Origin: Mumia quercus
Lineage (GTDB): Bacteria > Actinomycetota > Actinomycetes > Propionibacteriales > Nocardioidaceae
NCBI RefSeq assembly: GCF_025506335.1
Contig: NZ_JANZYO010000008.1
Span: 27,835-91,834 of the forward strand
Reading direction: 5' to 3'
Length of the DNA stretch: 64,000 nt
The notes below the pieces were generated by a model. That model was not told the DNA's origin and did no database searches. It was given only the letters and a program-made list of their open reading frames with translations. This document shows, piece after piece, positions 35,778 to 44,603 of the stretch. The first letter of the stretch is position 1. Every line of letters begins with the position of its first letter. The position numbers were made by a program, and so were the translations under genes.

Positions 35778-36467
35778 TCAGGCCTCGGTCGTCGGCTGCT
35801 CGGCGCGCACCGCACCGGCCGGCACGACGACGGGGATCTGCTCGCGCGGCGGCATCGGGGTGGTGCCACGGACGACGACGAGGTCGCGCACGGTCTGCTC
35901 GAGGAGGCTGTCGGGGTCGGACGACGAGCCCAGCTTGCCCATGAACGTCGCGCGCAGCAGCCAGCGTGGACCATCGACGCCGACGATGCGGCTGGCCTGC
36001 ACCCCCTGGCGCCCGTCGGACGCCTGGACGGGGACCTCGACGCGTAGCTCGCGGCCGAAGGTCGAGTCGACCTCCTCGACCTTGCCGCCGACGCGCTCGA
36101 CCTCCGCGATGATCTCCGGACGGATCTCGGCCCACAGGCCACCGCCGCGAGGCGCGGCGAACGCCCGCAGCTCGACCGCGCTCTCCTCGGCCAGCGCAAC
36201 CACCGACGTGGCCGCCCCGGTCTCGGGGTCGGTCGGGATCTGGATGTCGAGGCCGACCCGCCCCTGGACGATGAGCGCACCGACGTCGACGAAGGTGGGG
36301 TCGTCCTCGGCGATCTCGCGCTCGGAGGCGTCCCACGGGCCCTGGGACCTGTCGTACGGCACCTCGGCGTCGCTCTGCTCCTCCGCAGCCTCAGGTGCGT
36401 CGACGACCTCGGTCTCCGTGGCCTCCGCAGCCGTCTCGTCGTGGTCCTTCTTGCGACGACCGAACAT
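35778..36467 (-). CDS. DUF3710 family protein
   Basis: 229 aa, Rv2696c-like. Opens MFGRRKKD, then an acidic Glu-rich linker to about residue 40, then the conserved YDRSQGPWDASE and ALIVQGRVGLDIQIPTD blocks and GVDGPRWLLRATFMGKL. Soluble, no membrane segment; function unknown. ATG 36467 preferred over the adjacent GTG 36470 because GGAG is seven bases away. Lies immediately downstream of dut on the same strand with a 54-bp gap, probably cotranscribed. Confidence 0.88.
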   Translation of the reverse strand: MFGRRKKDHDETAAEATETEVVDAPEAAEEQSDAEVPYDRSQGPWDASEREIAEDDPTFVDVGALIVQGRVGLDIQIPTDPETGAATSVVALAEESAVELRAFAAPRGGGLWAEIRPEIIAEVERVGGKVEEVDSTFGRELRVEVPVQASDGRQGVQASRIVGVDGPRWLLRATFMGKLGSSSDPDSLLEQTVRDLVVVRGTTPMPPREQIPVVVPAGAVRAEQPTTEA

Positions 36468-36521
36468 CACCGCGCTCCTCTCGTCCTCGTGTCCCGTGGC
36501 TCGACAGCGCCGTGCCTTCGC

Positions 36522-36977
36522 TCAGGTGGTCCTCGTCACTGCGAAGCCACCCGTCGAACCGTACCCCCCGTCACCACGCTCGGACGGCGGGAGGGCGTCG
36601 ACCAGCCGGAACTCGGCACGCTCGACGCGCTGGAGCACCAGCTGGGCGATCCGGTCACCCCGCGAGAGCACGATGGGCTCCGTCCGATCGAGGTTGACCA
36701 GGCACACCTTGATCTCGCCACGGTACCCCGCGTCGACGGTGCCGGGAGCGTTGACGATCGAGAGGCCGCAGCGGGCCGCGAGGCCGGAGCGGGGGTGCAC
36801 GAGCGCGACGTAGCCCGACGGCAGCGCCACGGCGATCCCGGTCGGCACGAGCGCGCGCTCGCCCGGCGCCAACGTCACGTCGACGGTGGTGCAGAGGTCG
36901 GCCCCGGCGTCGTCGGGGTGGGCGTACGAGGGGAGGGGGACGCTGTCGTCCAGACGCGTGAGCATGACCTCGACCAT
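36522..36977 (-). CDS. dut: Deoxyuridine 5'-triphosphate nucleotidohydrolase (dUTPase)
   Basis: 151 aa trimeric dUTPase. All five motifs are present: [23 protein letters not shown] (catalytic Asp), RGDRIAQLV and the C-terminal arm [11 protein letters not shown]. It hydrolyses dUTP to dUMP, preventing uracil incorporation and feeding dTMP synthesis. A TAGGGT box eight bases before the ATG suggests a nearly leaderless transcript. Divergent from DUF3093. Confidence 0.96.
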   Translation of the reverse strand: MVEVMLTRLDDSVPLPSYAHPDDAGADLCTTVDVTLAPGERALVPTGIAVALPSGYVALVHPRSGLAARCGLSIVNAPGTVDAGYRGEIKVCLVNLDRTEPIVLSRGDRIAQLVLQRVERAEFRLVDALPPSERGDGGYGSTGGFAVTRTT

Positions 36978-37043
36978 GACGCCCGACCCTACCGGCCGAC
37001 CCTCCCGCTCAGGGCACCCTTACCGCCATGGCAACCTTGTCGC

Positions 37044-37514
37044 ATGAGCCGTGACGCCGACGTGCCGTCCTACCGGGAGCACCTGAGCGTCCCCGCTACG
37101 TGGTGGCTCACCGCCGCCGGCCTCGCCGTCGTGGTGTGGTGGATCTTCGCGCTGGCCACTCCCCCGTGGCTGGCGCTCACGGCGGCCGCCCTCACCGCCG
37201 TCGCCGTCGGGATCGGCCTCCTGCAGTACGGCAGCGCCGTCGTCGAGGTCTCCAACGTGCACCTGCGGGCGGGCGCGGCCCGCATCCCGCTCGTCCACTG
37301 TGGCGAGGTGACCGTGCTGGACGCCGCCGAGACGCGAGCGCTGCACGGCCCGCAGGCCGACGCACGCGCCTTCTTCCTCGTCCGTCCCTACATCGCCACC
37401 TCGGTGCGGGTCGAGGTCCTCGACCCCCGCGACCCCACCCCGTACTGGCTCGTCGGCACCCGTCATCCCCACCAGCTCGCCGACGCACTCATCGCGCGGC
37501 GTACGCACGGCTGA
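37044..37514 (+). CDS. DUF3093 family membrane protein
   Basis: 156 aa, Rv2698-like. Two adjacent membrane helices near the N-terminus (WWLTAAGLAVVVWWIFALA and LALTAAALTAVAVGIGLL) are followed by a beta-rich cytosolic domain with VEVSNVHLRAGAARIPL, FFLVRPYIATSVRVEVLDPRDPTPYWLVGTRHP. That tail is the DUF3093 signature. Function unknown. Weak CAACCT box six bases before the ATG. Confidence 0.88.
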   Translation: MSRDADVPSYREHLSVPATWWLTAAGLAVVVWWIFALATPPWLALTAAALTAVAVGIGLLQYGSAVVEVSNVHLRAGAARIPLVHCGEVTVLDAAETRALHGPQADARAFFLVRPYIATSVRVEVLDPRDPTPYWLVGTRHPHQLADALIARRTHG

Positions 37515-37576
37515 GGAGGCGCTACCGTTTCGGCAGTGCGGACCTCCGCACGCCGACGAAGAAGGGAAGGGTGAGC

Positions 37577-37936
37577 GTGGCGCGCAGCGCGAAGAAGGCG
37601 AAGAAGCAGGCCGTGGACAAGGCCCTGCCGAAGCCGAAGCAGAAGCGGCCCAGCAAGACGGCGTGGCGACTGATCGACCGGACCTCGACGATCGCGGCCG
37701 GGGTGATCGCGACGCAGGCGGCCGCCATCGTCTGGCGCGCCGCCACCGGCAACAAGCCGCCCACCGACGACGCCTCGCGCGATCCTGCGATGCAGACCCG
37801 CGAGGCCGTGGCCTGGGCGGTGCTCGCGGGCGCCAGCGCCGGCCTGATCAAGGTCGTCCTCAACCGGCAGGCGGTGGCCTACTGGGTCAAGTCCACCGGT
37901 GACCTGCCGCCGGGTCTGAAGCGCCCCAAGGCCTGA
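37577..37936 (+). CDS. DUF4235 domain membrane protein
   Basis: 119 aa. A Lys-rich N-terminus (MARSAKKAKKQAVDKALPKPKQKRP) leads into one or two hydrophobic helices (TIAAGVIATQAAAIVWRA, AVAWAVLAGASAGLIKVVL), the DUF4235 pattern. Function unknown, usually found near phage-shock or envelope genes. GTG 37577 gives six bases to GGAAGG; GTG 37571 is an alternative. Shares a bidirectional terminator with DUF4193. Confidence 0.8.
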   Translation: MARSAKKAKKQAVDKALPKPKQKRPSKTAWRLIDRTSTIAAGVIATQAAAIVWRAATGNKPPTDDASRDPAMQTREAVAWAVLAGASAGLIKVVLNRQAVAYWVKSTGDLPPGLKRPKA

Positions 37937-37961
37937 GCAGCCTCTCGGACGACCTGTACAG

Positions 37962-38005
37962 ACGACGACGCCCCCGACCGGTCAACGGTGCGGGGGCGTC
38001 GTCGT
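37962..38005. terminator. Bidirectional terminator between DUF4235 and DUF4193
   Basis: ACGACGACGCCCCCG (37962-37976) and CGGGGGCGTCGTCGT (37991-38005) are perfect 15-bp arms around a 14-base loop, between two convergent stop codons. Confidence 0.85.
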
Positions 38006-38014
38006 AAAGCCTGA

Positions 38015-38311
38015 TCAGGCGCAGTCCACGCAGATCAGCTGGTTGCCCTTCTCGCGGGCGAGCTGGCTGCGGTGGTGCACCAGGAAGCACGACGTGCACG
38101 TGAACTCGTCAGACTGCCTAGGGAGCACCTGGACGGAGAGCTCTTCGTGCGACAGGTCTGCTCCGGGCAGCTCGAACGACTCAGCTGCCTCGACCTCGTC
38201 CTCGTCGACCTTGCCGGAGTTCTTCTCGTGCCGACGAGCCTTGAGCTCCTCGATGCTGTCTTCCGACTGCTCTTCTTCGGTCTTCCGAGGAGCGTCGTAG
38301 TCGGTCGCCAT
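38015..38311 (-). CDS. DUF4193 small zinc-ribbon protein
   Basis: 98 aa, one of the most conserved actinobacterial small proteins (Rv2699c-like). Acidic N-terminus, then a zinc ribbon with Cys72-x-x-Cys75 (CTSC) and Cys94-x-x-Cys97 (CVDC) near the end. Resembles DksA/RbpA-type RNA-polymerase-associated ribbons, but a role in transcription is inference. Start MATDYDAPRKTEEEQSEDSI is standard. Confidence 0.93.
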   Translation of the reverse strand: MATDYDAPRKTEEEQSEDSIEELKARRHEKNSGKVDEDEVEAAESFELPGADLSHEELSVQVLPRQSDEFTCTSCFLVHHRSQLAREKGNQLICVDCA

Positions 38312-38419
38312 GAACCCTCCTCTTGACGTCTCGTACCCGACCCCCGAGGGGCGGGTTCATCCCATTTCCATAACCTTCAGGCGCGCAGATTGTGCCACAC
38401 AGATCGGCGCCACCCAACT

Positions 38420-39259
38420 TCAGAAGCCACAAGCACGGACCAGCCGCAAAAATTCCTCCGCGAACGCCTCCGGCGCCGCGACCGCGAGCCGCTCGTCCGC
38501 CGGTCCGTCGAGTCCCGTCACCACAACCCCGGCTTCCCGGGCGATCAGGCCACCGGCGGCCAGGTCCCACGGCGCGAGACCTTGCTCAACATACGCGTCG
38601 AGGCGTCCGGCGGCGACCGCACACAGGTCCAGGGCGGCCGATCCGGTGCGACGGATATCACGGACGTCGAGAAGGAGCCGTGCCACGGCCTGCGCCTGGC
38701 GGGCACGCACCTCCGGCACGTAGTTGAACCCCGTCGCGACGAGCGCCTGCGAGGCAGAGACCGGGGCGACGGCCGACAGCCGGACCGCCTCGCGCGACGG
38801 GCTCGCACGCCAGTACGACCCGCCGCCGCGCACCGCGGTGTACTCGTGCCCCGCAGCCACGTCGATGACGCACCCGGCCTCGACGACGCCGTCGACCTCG
38901 GCGGCGATCGCGACCGCGTACTGCGGGAGGCCGTACACGAAGTTGACCGTGCCGTCGATGGGGTCGACGACCCACCGCACGGGGGATCCGGCGGTCTCGC
39001 TCTCCCGACGCTCCTCTCCGAGGATGGCGCCGCCCTCCTCGCCCAGGATGGTGTCTCCCGGGCGCTCGGCGAGGATCGTCGAGCGGATCAGCTGCTCGGT
39101 CGCCCGGTCGATCTCGGTGACCGGGTCCGTGGGGCTCGACTTCGTGGCGGCGACGTCGACCCTCCCGTCGGGACGCCGCTCGCGGACGAACGCCGCGGCG
39201 GCGCGTGCGGTGACCAGGCCCAGGGTGAGGAGCGCCTCAGGATCGGGCCGAGCGGTCAC
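38420..39259 (-). CDS. Inositol monophosphatase family protein
   Basis: 279 aa. Metal-binding motifs are present: Glu74-Glu75 in LGEEGG, and DPIDGT at residues 99-104 in WVVDPIDGTVNFVYGLP, plus APWDLAAGGLIAREAG near residue 225. It hydrolyses inositol-1-phosphate or a related sugar phosphate; in mycobacteria the equivalent is SuhB (Rv2701c). GTG 39259 overlaps the ferrochelatase stop as GTGA, so the two are coupled. Confidence 0.92.
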   Translation of the reverse strand: MTARPDPEALLTLGLVTARAAAAFVRERRPDGRVDVAATKSSPTDPVTEIDRATEQLIRSTILAERPGDTILGEEGGAILGEERRESETAGSPVRWVVDPIDGTVNFVYGLPQYAVAIAAEVDGVVEAGCVIDVAAGHEYTAVRGGGSYWRASPSREAVRLSAVAPVSASQALVATGFNYVPEVRARQAQAVARLLLDVRDIRRTGSAALDLCAVAAGRLDAYVEQGLAPWDLAAGGLIAREAGVVVTGLDGPADERLAVAAPEAFAEEFLRLVRACGF

Positions 39260-40389
39260 GGCGCCTCGCCCAGCAGCGCGGGCCGCTCGGGATCGCGCAG
39301 GTTCGCGCAGCAGCCCGCCGGGCACACGTCCCAGCTGGGAGGCAGCTCACCGACGACCGCCTGCGTCGGCTCCTCGCCGCGCGCGGCCGCGGCACGCTCG
39401 AGGATCAGGTCACGGATCGCGGCGACGAAGCGCGGGTCGACGCCGGGGGTCGGGACCCGCGCGAAGCCGAGCCCGAGCCGCTCGGCGGTGGCCTTCGCCT
39501 CGGTGTCGAGGTCGTAGATGACCTCCATGTGGTCCGACACGAACCCGATCGGGATCAGCACGACGGAGGCGACGCCGTCGCCGGCGATCTCCTCGAGGTG
39601 GTCGTTCACGTCCGGCTCGAGCCACGGGACGTGCGGTGAGCCGGAGCGCGAGCAGTAGACCAGGTCGTGCGCCCGCTCGACGCCCGTGCGCTCGGCGACC
39701 GCGGCCGCGACCTGGGCGGCGACGTCACGGTGCTCGCGGACGTAGGCGGCACCACCGACGAGAGACTCGCCCGTCGTGAACCGGCCGCTCGCCTCGTTCA
39801 TCGCGTCCGGGATCGAGTGGGTGACGAACACCAGGCGCGTCGCCGCGGTGTCGTGGCCCTCCACCCCCAGCCGCTCGAGCGCGCCCACGGTGCCGTCGAC
39901 GAACGGGGCGACGAAGCCCGGGTGGTTGAAGTAGTGGCGGACCCGGTCGAGGCGCGGGGCGCCGTCACCCACGGCCACCGTCGCGTCGTACAGGTTCTCG
40001 CGGTACTGGCGGCACCCCGAGTACGAGGTGTAGGCGCTGGTGAACAGGCACACCGCGCGCTCGACACCGTCCTCGCGCATCTGAGCGAGCGTGTCCGCGA
40101 GGTAGGGGTCCCAGTTGCGGTTGCCCCAGTAGATCGGGAGGTCGATCCCGTGCGAGCGCAGGTCCAGGCGCAGCACCGCGAGAAGGTCGCGGTTCTGGTC
40201 GTTGATCGGCGAGCGGCCACCGAAGGAGAAGTAGTGCTCGCCGACCTCGACGAGACGCTCGCGCGGGATGCCGCGGCCGCGCGTGACGTTCTCGAGGAAC
40301 GGGACGACGTCGTCGGGCTTCTCCGGCCCCCCGAAGGAGACCAGCAGGAACGCGTCGTACGGACGGGTGTCAGGGTCGGGACGATCCAT
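39256..40389 (-). CDS. cpfC: Coproporphyrin III ferrochelatase
   Basis: 377 aa. Inserts Fe2+ into coproporphyrin III in the actinobacterial/firmicute haem route. Family motifs are LVSFGGPEKPDDVVPFLENVTRGRG, YWGNRNWDPYL, VTHSIPDAMN with the catalytic His, and HDLVYCSRSG. The C-terminus has CPAGCC (Cys356, Cys360, Cys361), which with an upstream Cys forms the [2Fe-2S] cluster of actinobacterial enzymes. ATG 40389 is preferred over 40398 because GGAAGG is nine bases upstream. Also called hemH. Confidence 0.93.
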   Translation of the reverse strand: MDRPDPDTRPYDAFLLVSFGGPEKPDDVVPFLENVTRGRGIPRERLVEVGEHYFSFGGRSPINDQNRDLLAVLRLDLRSHGIDLPIYWGNRNWDPYLADTLAQMREDGVERAVCLFTSAYTSYSGCRQYRENLYDATVAVGDGAPRLDRVRHYFNHPGFVAPFVDGTVGALERLGVEGHDTAATRLVFVTHSIPDAMNEASGRFTTGESLVGGAAYVREHRDVAAQVAAAVAERTGVERAHDLVYCSRSGSPHVPWLEPDVNDHLEEIAGDGVASVVLIPIGFVSDHMEVIYDLDTEAKATAERLGLGFARVPTPGVDPRFVAAIRDLILERAAAARGEEPTQAVVGELPPSWDVCPAGCCANLRDPERPALLGEAP

Positions 40390-40486
40390 GCCGTCCATCC
40401 TTCCAACCCGGAAGATACGCTGCAGGGGTGACCCCGTCGGGGCGCCCGGAGGGGTCTCCTCCGCCACACCGTCTCCAGGACCATCG

Positions 40487-41668
40487 TTGCTCGACACGTA
40501 CCGCCGGATCCTCGCGGTCCCAGGTGCCCCGGCGTTCAGCGCGGCTGCGCTCGTCGCCCGGCTGCCCATCTCCATGCTCACCCTCGGCCTCGTGCTCCTC
40601 GTGTCCGAGCAGACCGGGTCGTACGCCAAGGCGGGCGTGATCTCGGCCGTGGCGGTGATCGCCAACGCGGTCGGTGCCCCGCTCCAGGGCAGGCTGACCG
40701 ACCGCTTCGGGCAGCACCGGGTGCTCCCGGCGACGGCGGCGCTGTTCGGGCTCGGGCTCGCACTCGCGCTGCTGGCGATCTCGCAGGACGCCCCGGCTCC
40801 CCTCCCGCACCTGTGCGCCGCGCTGGCCGGGGTCGCGCTCCCCCAGGCGGGCTCGATGGTGCGGGCACGCTGGACGCACAACGCCGAGCCCTCCATGATC
40901 CCGACCGCCTTCGCGCTGGAGGCAGTGCTCGACGAGGTCGTCTTCATCGTCGGTCCGGTCGTCGTCACGTTCCTCGCGACGCTGGTGAGCCCGTACGTGG
41001 GGCTGGTCGTGGCCGGCGTCGCCGGTGTTGCGGGATCCCTCGCGCTGGCCGCGCAGCGTCGTACGGAGCCGCCGTCGGGGCGCCGGGAGCGCCACGAGGA
41101 CCGCAGCAAGTCGATGCCCTTGGGGCTGCTGCTGCCGCTCATCGGGGCCGGTGTCGGGTTCGGCGTGCTCTTCGGCGCCGCGGAGGTCGTGACGGTGGCG
41201 GTCGCCGACGACGCGGGCTACAAGCAGCTGTCGGGCGCGCTGCTCGCCGTCTGGGCCGCCGGCAGCCTCATCGCCGGCTTCCTCGTCGGCGCTCGTCCCC
41301 CGGGCGTCACGCCGCTGCGCCAGCTGCGGATCACGACCGCGGTCCTCACGCTCAGCATCGTGCCCCTCCTGCTGACATCGTCACTGCCCCTCGTCGCCCT
41401 CGCGCTGTTCGTCTCAGGTTTCGCGATCGCGCCGAGCATGGTCGCCGCGACCCAGCTCGTCGAGCAGGGAGTGCCCAAGGAACGGCTGACCGAGGGCATC
41501 GCCTGGTTCACCACCGGTCTCGCGACCGGGGTGGCACCGGGTGCCGCGATCTCCGGGTGGGTGGTCGACTCCGCCGCGCCGTCCTGGGGCTACGCCGTGT
41601 GCCTCGGTGCCGGCGTGGTGGCCATGGCCGGCTCCTGGGTGATCCGCGGCAGGCGCTCGGCTCAGTAG
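40487..41668 (+). CDS. MFS transporter
   Basis: 393 aa with about 12 membrane helices. TM2-TM3 loop reads GAPLQGRLTDRFGQHRVLPATA, an MFS signature. No substrate clue. TTG 40487 (MLDTYRRILAVPGAPAF) is chosen because AGGA is six bases upstream and no ATG/GTG occurs in frame until the hydrophobic core; a longer frame overlaps ferrochelatase. Divergent from ferrochelatase. Its 3' end overlaps the TRIC gene by 7 bp. Confidence 0.78.
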   Translation: MLDTYRRILAVPGAPAFSAAALVARLPISMLTLGLVLLVSEQTGSYAKAGVISAVAVIANAVGAPLQGRLTDRFGQHRVLPATAALFGLGLALALLAISQDAPAPLPHLCAALAGVALPQAGSMVRARWTHNAEPSMIPTAFALEAVLDEVVFIVGPVVVTFLATLVSPYVGLVVAGVAGVAGSLALAAQRRTEPPSGRRERHEDRSKSMPLGLLLPLIGAGVGFGVLFGAAEVVTVAVADDAGYKQLSGALLAVWAAGSLIAGFLVGARPPGVTPLRQLRITTAVLTLSIVPLLLTSSLPLVALALFVSGFAIAPSMVAATQLVEQGVPKERLTEGIAWFTTGLATGVAPGAAISGWVVDSAAPSWGYAVCLGAGVVAMAGSWVIRGRRSAQ

Positions 41669-42285
41669 CCGTCCATCCCCGGCGGCAGCGGCGCGTGCCA
41701 CCCCCGACGCAGCGCGATCATGCGGTAGCCGAACGCCAGCAGGGCGCCGGGGACGATGACCCACACCTCGTCCAGGTCCCACCCGACCGCCACGACGGCG
41801 AGGGTGGACCCCAGCAGCGCCGGGAACGCGTACAGCTCCTCTCGGAGCACCACGGGGACGCGGCCGGCGAGCAGGTCGCGGAACACGCCGCCGCCTATCG
41901 CCGTGACCATGCCCATGAGCGCGGCCGCGACCGGTTCGAGACCGAACTCGAGCGCCTTGACGGCGCCGGTCACGCAGAAGAGCCCCATACCCGCTGCGTC
42001 GAAGACCGCGATCTTGCGCTCGACCCGTCCCAGCGCGGGGTGGAAGCGGAAGGCGACCAGCCCGGCGAGCACCGGGACCAGGAGGTAGCGCCAGTCCTGC
42101 AGCGCGGCCGGCGGGGTCGCCCCGATGAGGACGTCGCGCAGGAACCCTCCTCCGAGCCCGGTCGCGCCGGCGAGCACGAGGACGCCGAAGATGTCGAGCG
42201 GCTTGCGCACCGCGACCAGCGCCCCGGAGAGGGCGAACGCGGCGATGCCGACGAGGTCGGCGGCGACGAGCGCATCGGTGGGCAC
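41662..42285 (-). CDS. TRIC (trimeric intracellular cation) channel family protein
   Basis: 207 aa, UPF0126/YadS-like, two repeats of three helices. Each repeat has the glycine kink followed by Arg-Asp: GLGGGFLRDVL and IGGGVFRDLL. Prokaryotic TRICs are trimeric K+/Na+-permeable pores; a role in K+ or Ca2+ flux is possible. GTG 42285 start. Converges on the MFS gene. Confidence 0.9.
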   Translation of the reverse strand: MPTDALVAADLVGIAAFALSGALVAVRKPLDIFGVLVLAGATGLGGGFLRDVLIGATPPAALQDWRYLLVPVLAGLVAFRFHPALGRVERKIAVFDAAGMGLFCVTGAVKALEFGLEPVAAALMGMVTAIGGGVFRDLLAGRVPVVLREELYAFPALLGSTLAVVAVGWDLDEVWVIVPGALLAFGYRMIALRRGWHAPLPPGMDGY

Positions 42286-42407
42286 GGGACGAAACTAACG
42301 CCCTGCGGGGGGTCCGAACGATCACCCTCTCGGCGCGCTTGCTTGGATTGAGTCCGGCGGCACCCGAGACTGGGGCAGGTACGAGGCACGAGACGAGAGG
42401 AACGACG

Positions 42408-43430
42408 ATGCGAGACCTCACCGTGGTGGGGCTGAGCGAGGACCAGAGGTACGTGGTCCTTCGAGGCCCGGTCGGTGAGCTGTTCCGCATCCCGGCCGAC
42501 GATCGTCTGCGCGCCACCCTCAGGAACGACCGGGCCCGACTCGGCCAGTTGGAGATTGCGATGGACAGTGCACTGCGTCCGCGAGACATCCAGGCTCGGA
42601 TCCGCCGGGGCGAGTCGCCGGAGGAGGTGGCCGAGGCGGCGAGGCTTCCCGTCGAGCGCATCATGGGCTACGCGCACCCGGTGCTCGCCGAGCGCGAGCA
42701 CATGGCCGAGCGCGCCCGAGGCGCCACCGTGCGCCGCAAGCACGCGCAGTCGAACGCGCTGACGCTGGGCGAGTCGGTCGACGCCACGCTCCGCGACCGC
42801 GGCGTCGAACCGGAGACCGCCACGTGGGACTCCTGGCGTCGCGACGACGCCCGCTGGACGGTCAGCGTCACGGCCGGTGCGGTGACCGCCGACTACGTCT
42901 TCGACCCCGCCGGCCGCTACACCTTCGCCGCCGACGACGCCGCCCGCGAGCTCGTCGGCGACGTGCCGGAGGCGCCGGACGCGAACGAGATGGCGATCGC
43001 CGACGCCGTCTCGCGCCCTGTGGACGTCGTCGAGCTCGACTCCGACCCCCGCGTCACCTCGCTGCGGCAGGCGCGGGCCCGCCGAGCCGCCCAGGCGAGC
43101 GAGCGCGACACCGACGACCAGCCGGCCCTCAGCGACCTCCCGGAGGTCTCGGAGGTCTCGGAGACCGAGCCGACGCTCGAGCTGGACGAGCACCCGGCGC
43201 CGCCGCGTGCGTCCGCTCCCCCGGCCGCGCCCCCGCCGCCCGCTCCGGCGCGCGAGGCCGACCCCTCCAGCGTGCCCGCTGGGTCTGCTGGATCTGCTGA
43301 GCCCGAGGGCGCGAGCAGCGCGGAGGACGAGTCGGGTGCCGACGGCCAGCCGCGCAAGCGCACGCCTCGCCGTCGCGAGCGCCGGAGGGTGCCGTCCTGG
43401 GACGAGATCATGTTCGGCGACAAGGGCTGA
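42408..43430 (+). CDS. sepH: Septation protein SepH
   Basis: 340 aa. SepH binds FtsZ and promotes its assembly in Actinobacteria. The N-terminal DUF3071 domain includes LTVVGLSEDQRYVVL and an HTH-like RPRDIQARIRRGESPEEVAEAARLPVERI at about 60-90. A disordered, Ala/Pro/Glu-rich linker runs from ~225 to 320, and the end RRVPSWDEIMFG is the conserved SepH tail. ATG 42408 follows GAGAGGAA. Ends at a strong terminator. Confidence 0.93.
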   Translation: MRDLTVVGLSEDQRYVVLRGPVGELFRIPADDRLRATLRNDRARLGQLEIAMDSALRPRDIQARIRRGESPEEVAEAARLPVERIMGYAHPVLAEREHMAERARGATVRRKHAQSNALTLGESVDATLRDRGVEPETATWDSWRRDDARWTVSVTAGAVTADYVFDPAGRYTFAADDAARELVGDVPEAPDANEMAIADAVSRPVDVVELDSDPRVTSLRQARARRAAQASERDTDDQPALSDLPEVSEVSETEPTLELDEHPAPPRASAPPAAPPPPAPAREADPSSVPAGSAGSAEPEGASSAEDESGADGQPRKRTPRRRERRRVPSWDEIMFGDKG

Positions 43431-43447
43431 TCTGCCCCCACCTCACG

Positions 43448-43491
43448 CGACGAAGCCCCCGTCCCGCAGCCGCGAGACGGGGGCTTCGTCG
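43448..43491. terminator. sepH bidirectional terminator
   Basis: CGACGAAGCCCCCGTC (43448-43463) pairs perfectly with GACGGGGGCTTCGTCG (43476-43491) between convergent stop codons. Confidence 0.88.
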
Positions 43492-43502
43492 TCGCTGGCG
43501 AC

Positions 43503-43868
43503 TCAGCGTGCCGTGTCGATCGTGACCGACCCACGGCAGATCTGGACCACGGAGAGCTCCTGAGCGCCCGCCGGCACCGTCGTACCGACCGTGACGGGGA
43601 TCGAGCGGACCGCGTTCGGGTCCGTCCCTTGCGTCACCGTCAGGATCGCGGACGCGTCGTCGAGGTTGACGTCGATCGACCCCACGCCGGCGCTCACGTT
43701 CTCCGCGATCACCGTGCTGGCGCCCTGGACGACGACCGTCCCGCCGTCGGCGTCACCGATGCAGCCGGTCTGCCGCTCACCGTCCGACCCCCCACAGCTG
43801 GTGACGAGTCCTCCTGCGAACACCACGGCGACCGCTCCTGCCGTTCGGCGTGCCCTTGCGCGCGTCAC
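43503..43868 (-). CDS. Small lipoprotein, DUF3060-like
   Basis: 121 aa. An Arg-rich n-region and hydrophobic core end in the lipobox LVTS-Cys25, so it should be lipidated and exported. The mature part is a short beta-helix-like sequence (GTVVVQGASTVIAENVSAG, SIDVNLDDASAILTV) resembling DUF3060, plus ICRGSVTIDTAR at the end. Function unknown. GTG 43868 is five bases after the TM2 gene stop, so the two form an operon. Confidence 0.7.
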   Translation of the reverse strand: MTRARARRTAGAVAVVFAGGLVTSCGGSDGERQTGCIGDADGGTVVVQGASTVIAENVSAGVGSIDVNLDDASAILTVTQGTDPNAVRSIPVTVGTTVPAGAQELSVVQICRGSVTIDTAR

Positions 43869-43872
43869 CTGA

Positions 43873-44505
43873 TCACTCCTTCAGCGGGCGGCCCTTTGCG
43901 TCCGCCTTCCAACCGTTCGCCCCGACGAGATAGAGGATGCCCTCGACGAACCCCCACAGCGAGCCGATCCCGCACGTGAGGATCGTCACCACGATCTGGA
44001 CCACGCCGATCGTGGTGAAGCCGAGGTAGAAGCGGTGGATGCCGAACCCACCCAGGAAGATGCCGAGGAGCCCGGCGATGAGCTTGCTCTTGGCCTCGGG
44101 ATCGGCGTAGCCGTAGCCGTAGCCCGCCGGGCCGTGCGCGCCGTAGGGCTGCTGCCCGTATGCCTGCTGGCCGTACGGCGGCTGCTGGCCGTACGGGGCC
44201 TGACCGTACGGCGGCTGCTGGCCGTAGTCCGGCTGTCCGTACGAGGGCTGCTGGCCGTAGTCCGGCTGTCCGTACGAGGGCTGCTGGCCGTAGGGAGCCT
44301 GGCCGTAGGGCGGCTGCTGCGCGTACGGGTTCTCACCGGCCGTCGGAGGCGCGGCGGGGGCCTCGGATCCCTGGTCGGTGCCGGGGTAGCCCCAGCTCGC
44401 GTCTGCGGGGCGCTCCGGCTCCGGCTGGTCCTGCGGGCCGTTGGTCTCCGGCTCACCCACGGGGTTGTCGTCGTCCGGCGCACCCGTGGCGGATGAGTCG
44501 CTCAC
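43873..44505 (-). CDS. TM2 domain protein with Tyr-Gly-Gln repeat N-terminus
   Basis: 210 aa. Residues ~60-130 are low-complexity [10 protein letters not shown] repeats, then the TM2 domain: [25 protein letters not shown] (first helix with the conserved G-x-H-RFY) and [30 protein letters not shown]2 proteins are small two-helix membrane proteins of unknown role. The repeat region is encoded by 33-bp tandem units. GTG 44505 has GGAG. First gene of the operon with the lipoprotein. Confidence 0.88.
   Translation of the reverse strand: MSDSSATGAPDDDNPVGEPETNGPQDQPEPERPADASWGYPGTDQGSEAPAAPPTAGENPYAQQPPYGQAPYGQQPSYGQPDYGQQPSYGQPDYGQQPPYGQAPYGQQPPYGQQAYGQQPYGAHGPAGYGYGYADPEAKSKLIAGLLGIFLGGFGIHRFYLGFTTIGVVQIVVTILTCGIGSLWGFVEGILYLVGANGWKADAKGRPLKE
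44213..44290. repeat. 33-bp tandem repeat encoding 11-residue Tyr-Gly-Gln units
   Basis: The unit GGCTGCTGGCCGTAGTCCGG plus 13 further bases repeats with a period of 33 bp starting at 44213 and 44246, then a partial third copy. In protein it is [11 protein letters not shown]. Prone to slippage. Confidence 0.75.
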
Positions 44506-44603
44506 TCGTCACTCCTTCGTCATGGCTCCCCACACCTTAGCGGTCGCCTTCGAGGCTTCGATCGGTCTACCGTGGACGAGCAACCGACGACCAGGAGCTC
44601 GCT

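Noticed and set aside
40268-40486. Upstream ATG for the MFS transporter inside ferrochelatase
   Set aside because: The added residues are low-complexity and lie antisense to conserved ferrochelatase motifs; TTG 40487 has a ribosome site.
44213-44290. Possible CRISPR-like direct repeats
   Set aside because: The units are contiguous 33-bp tandem copies in frame with a TM2 protein, with no spacers.
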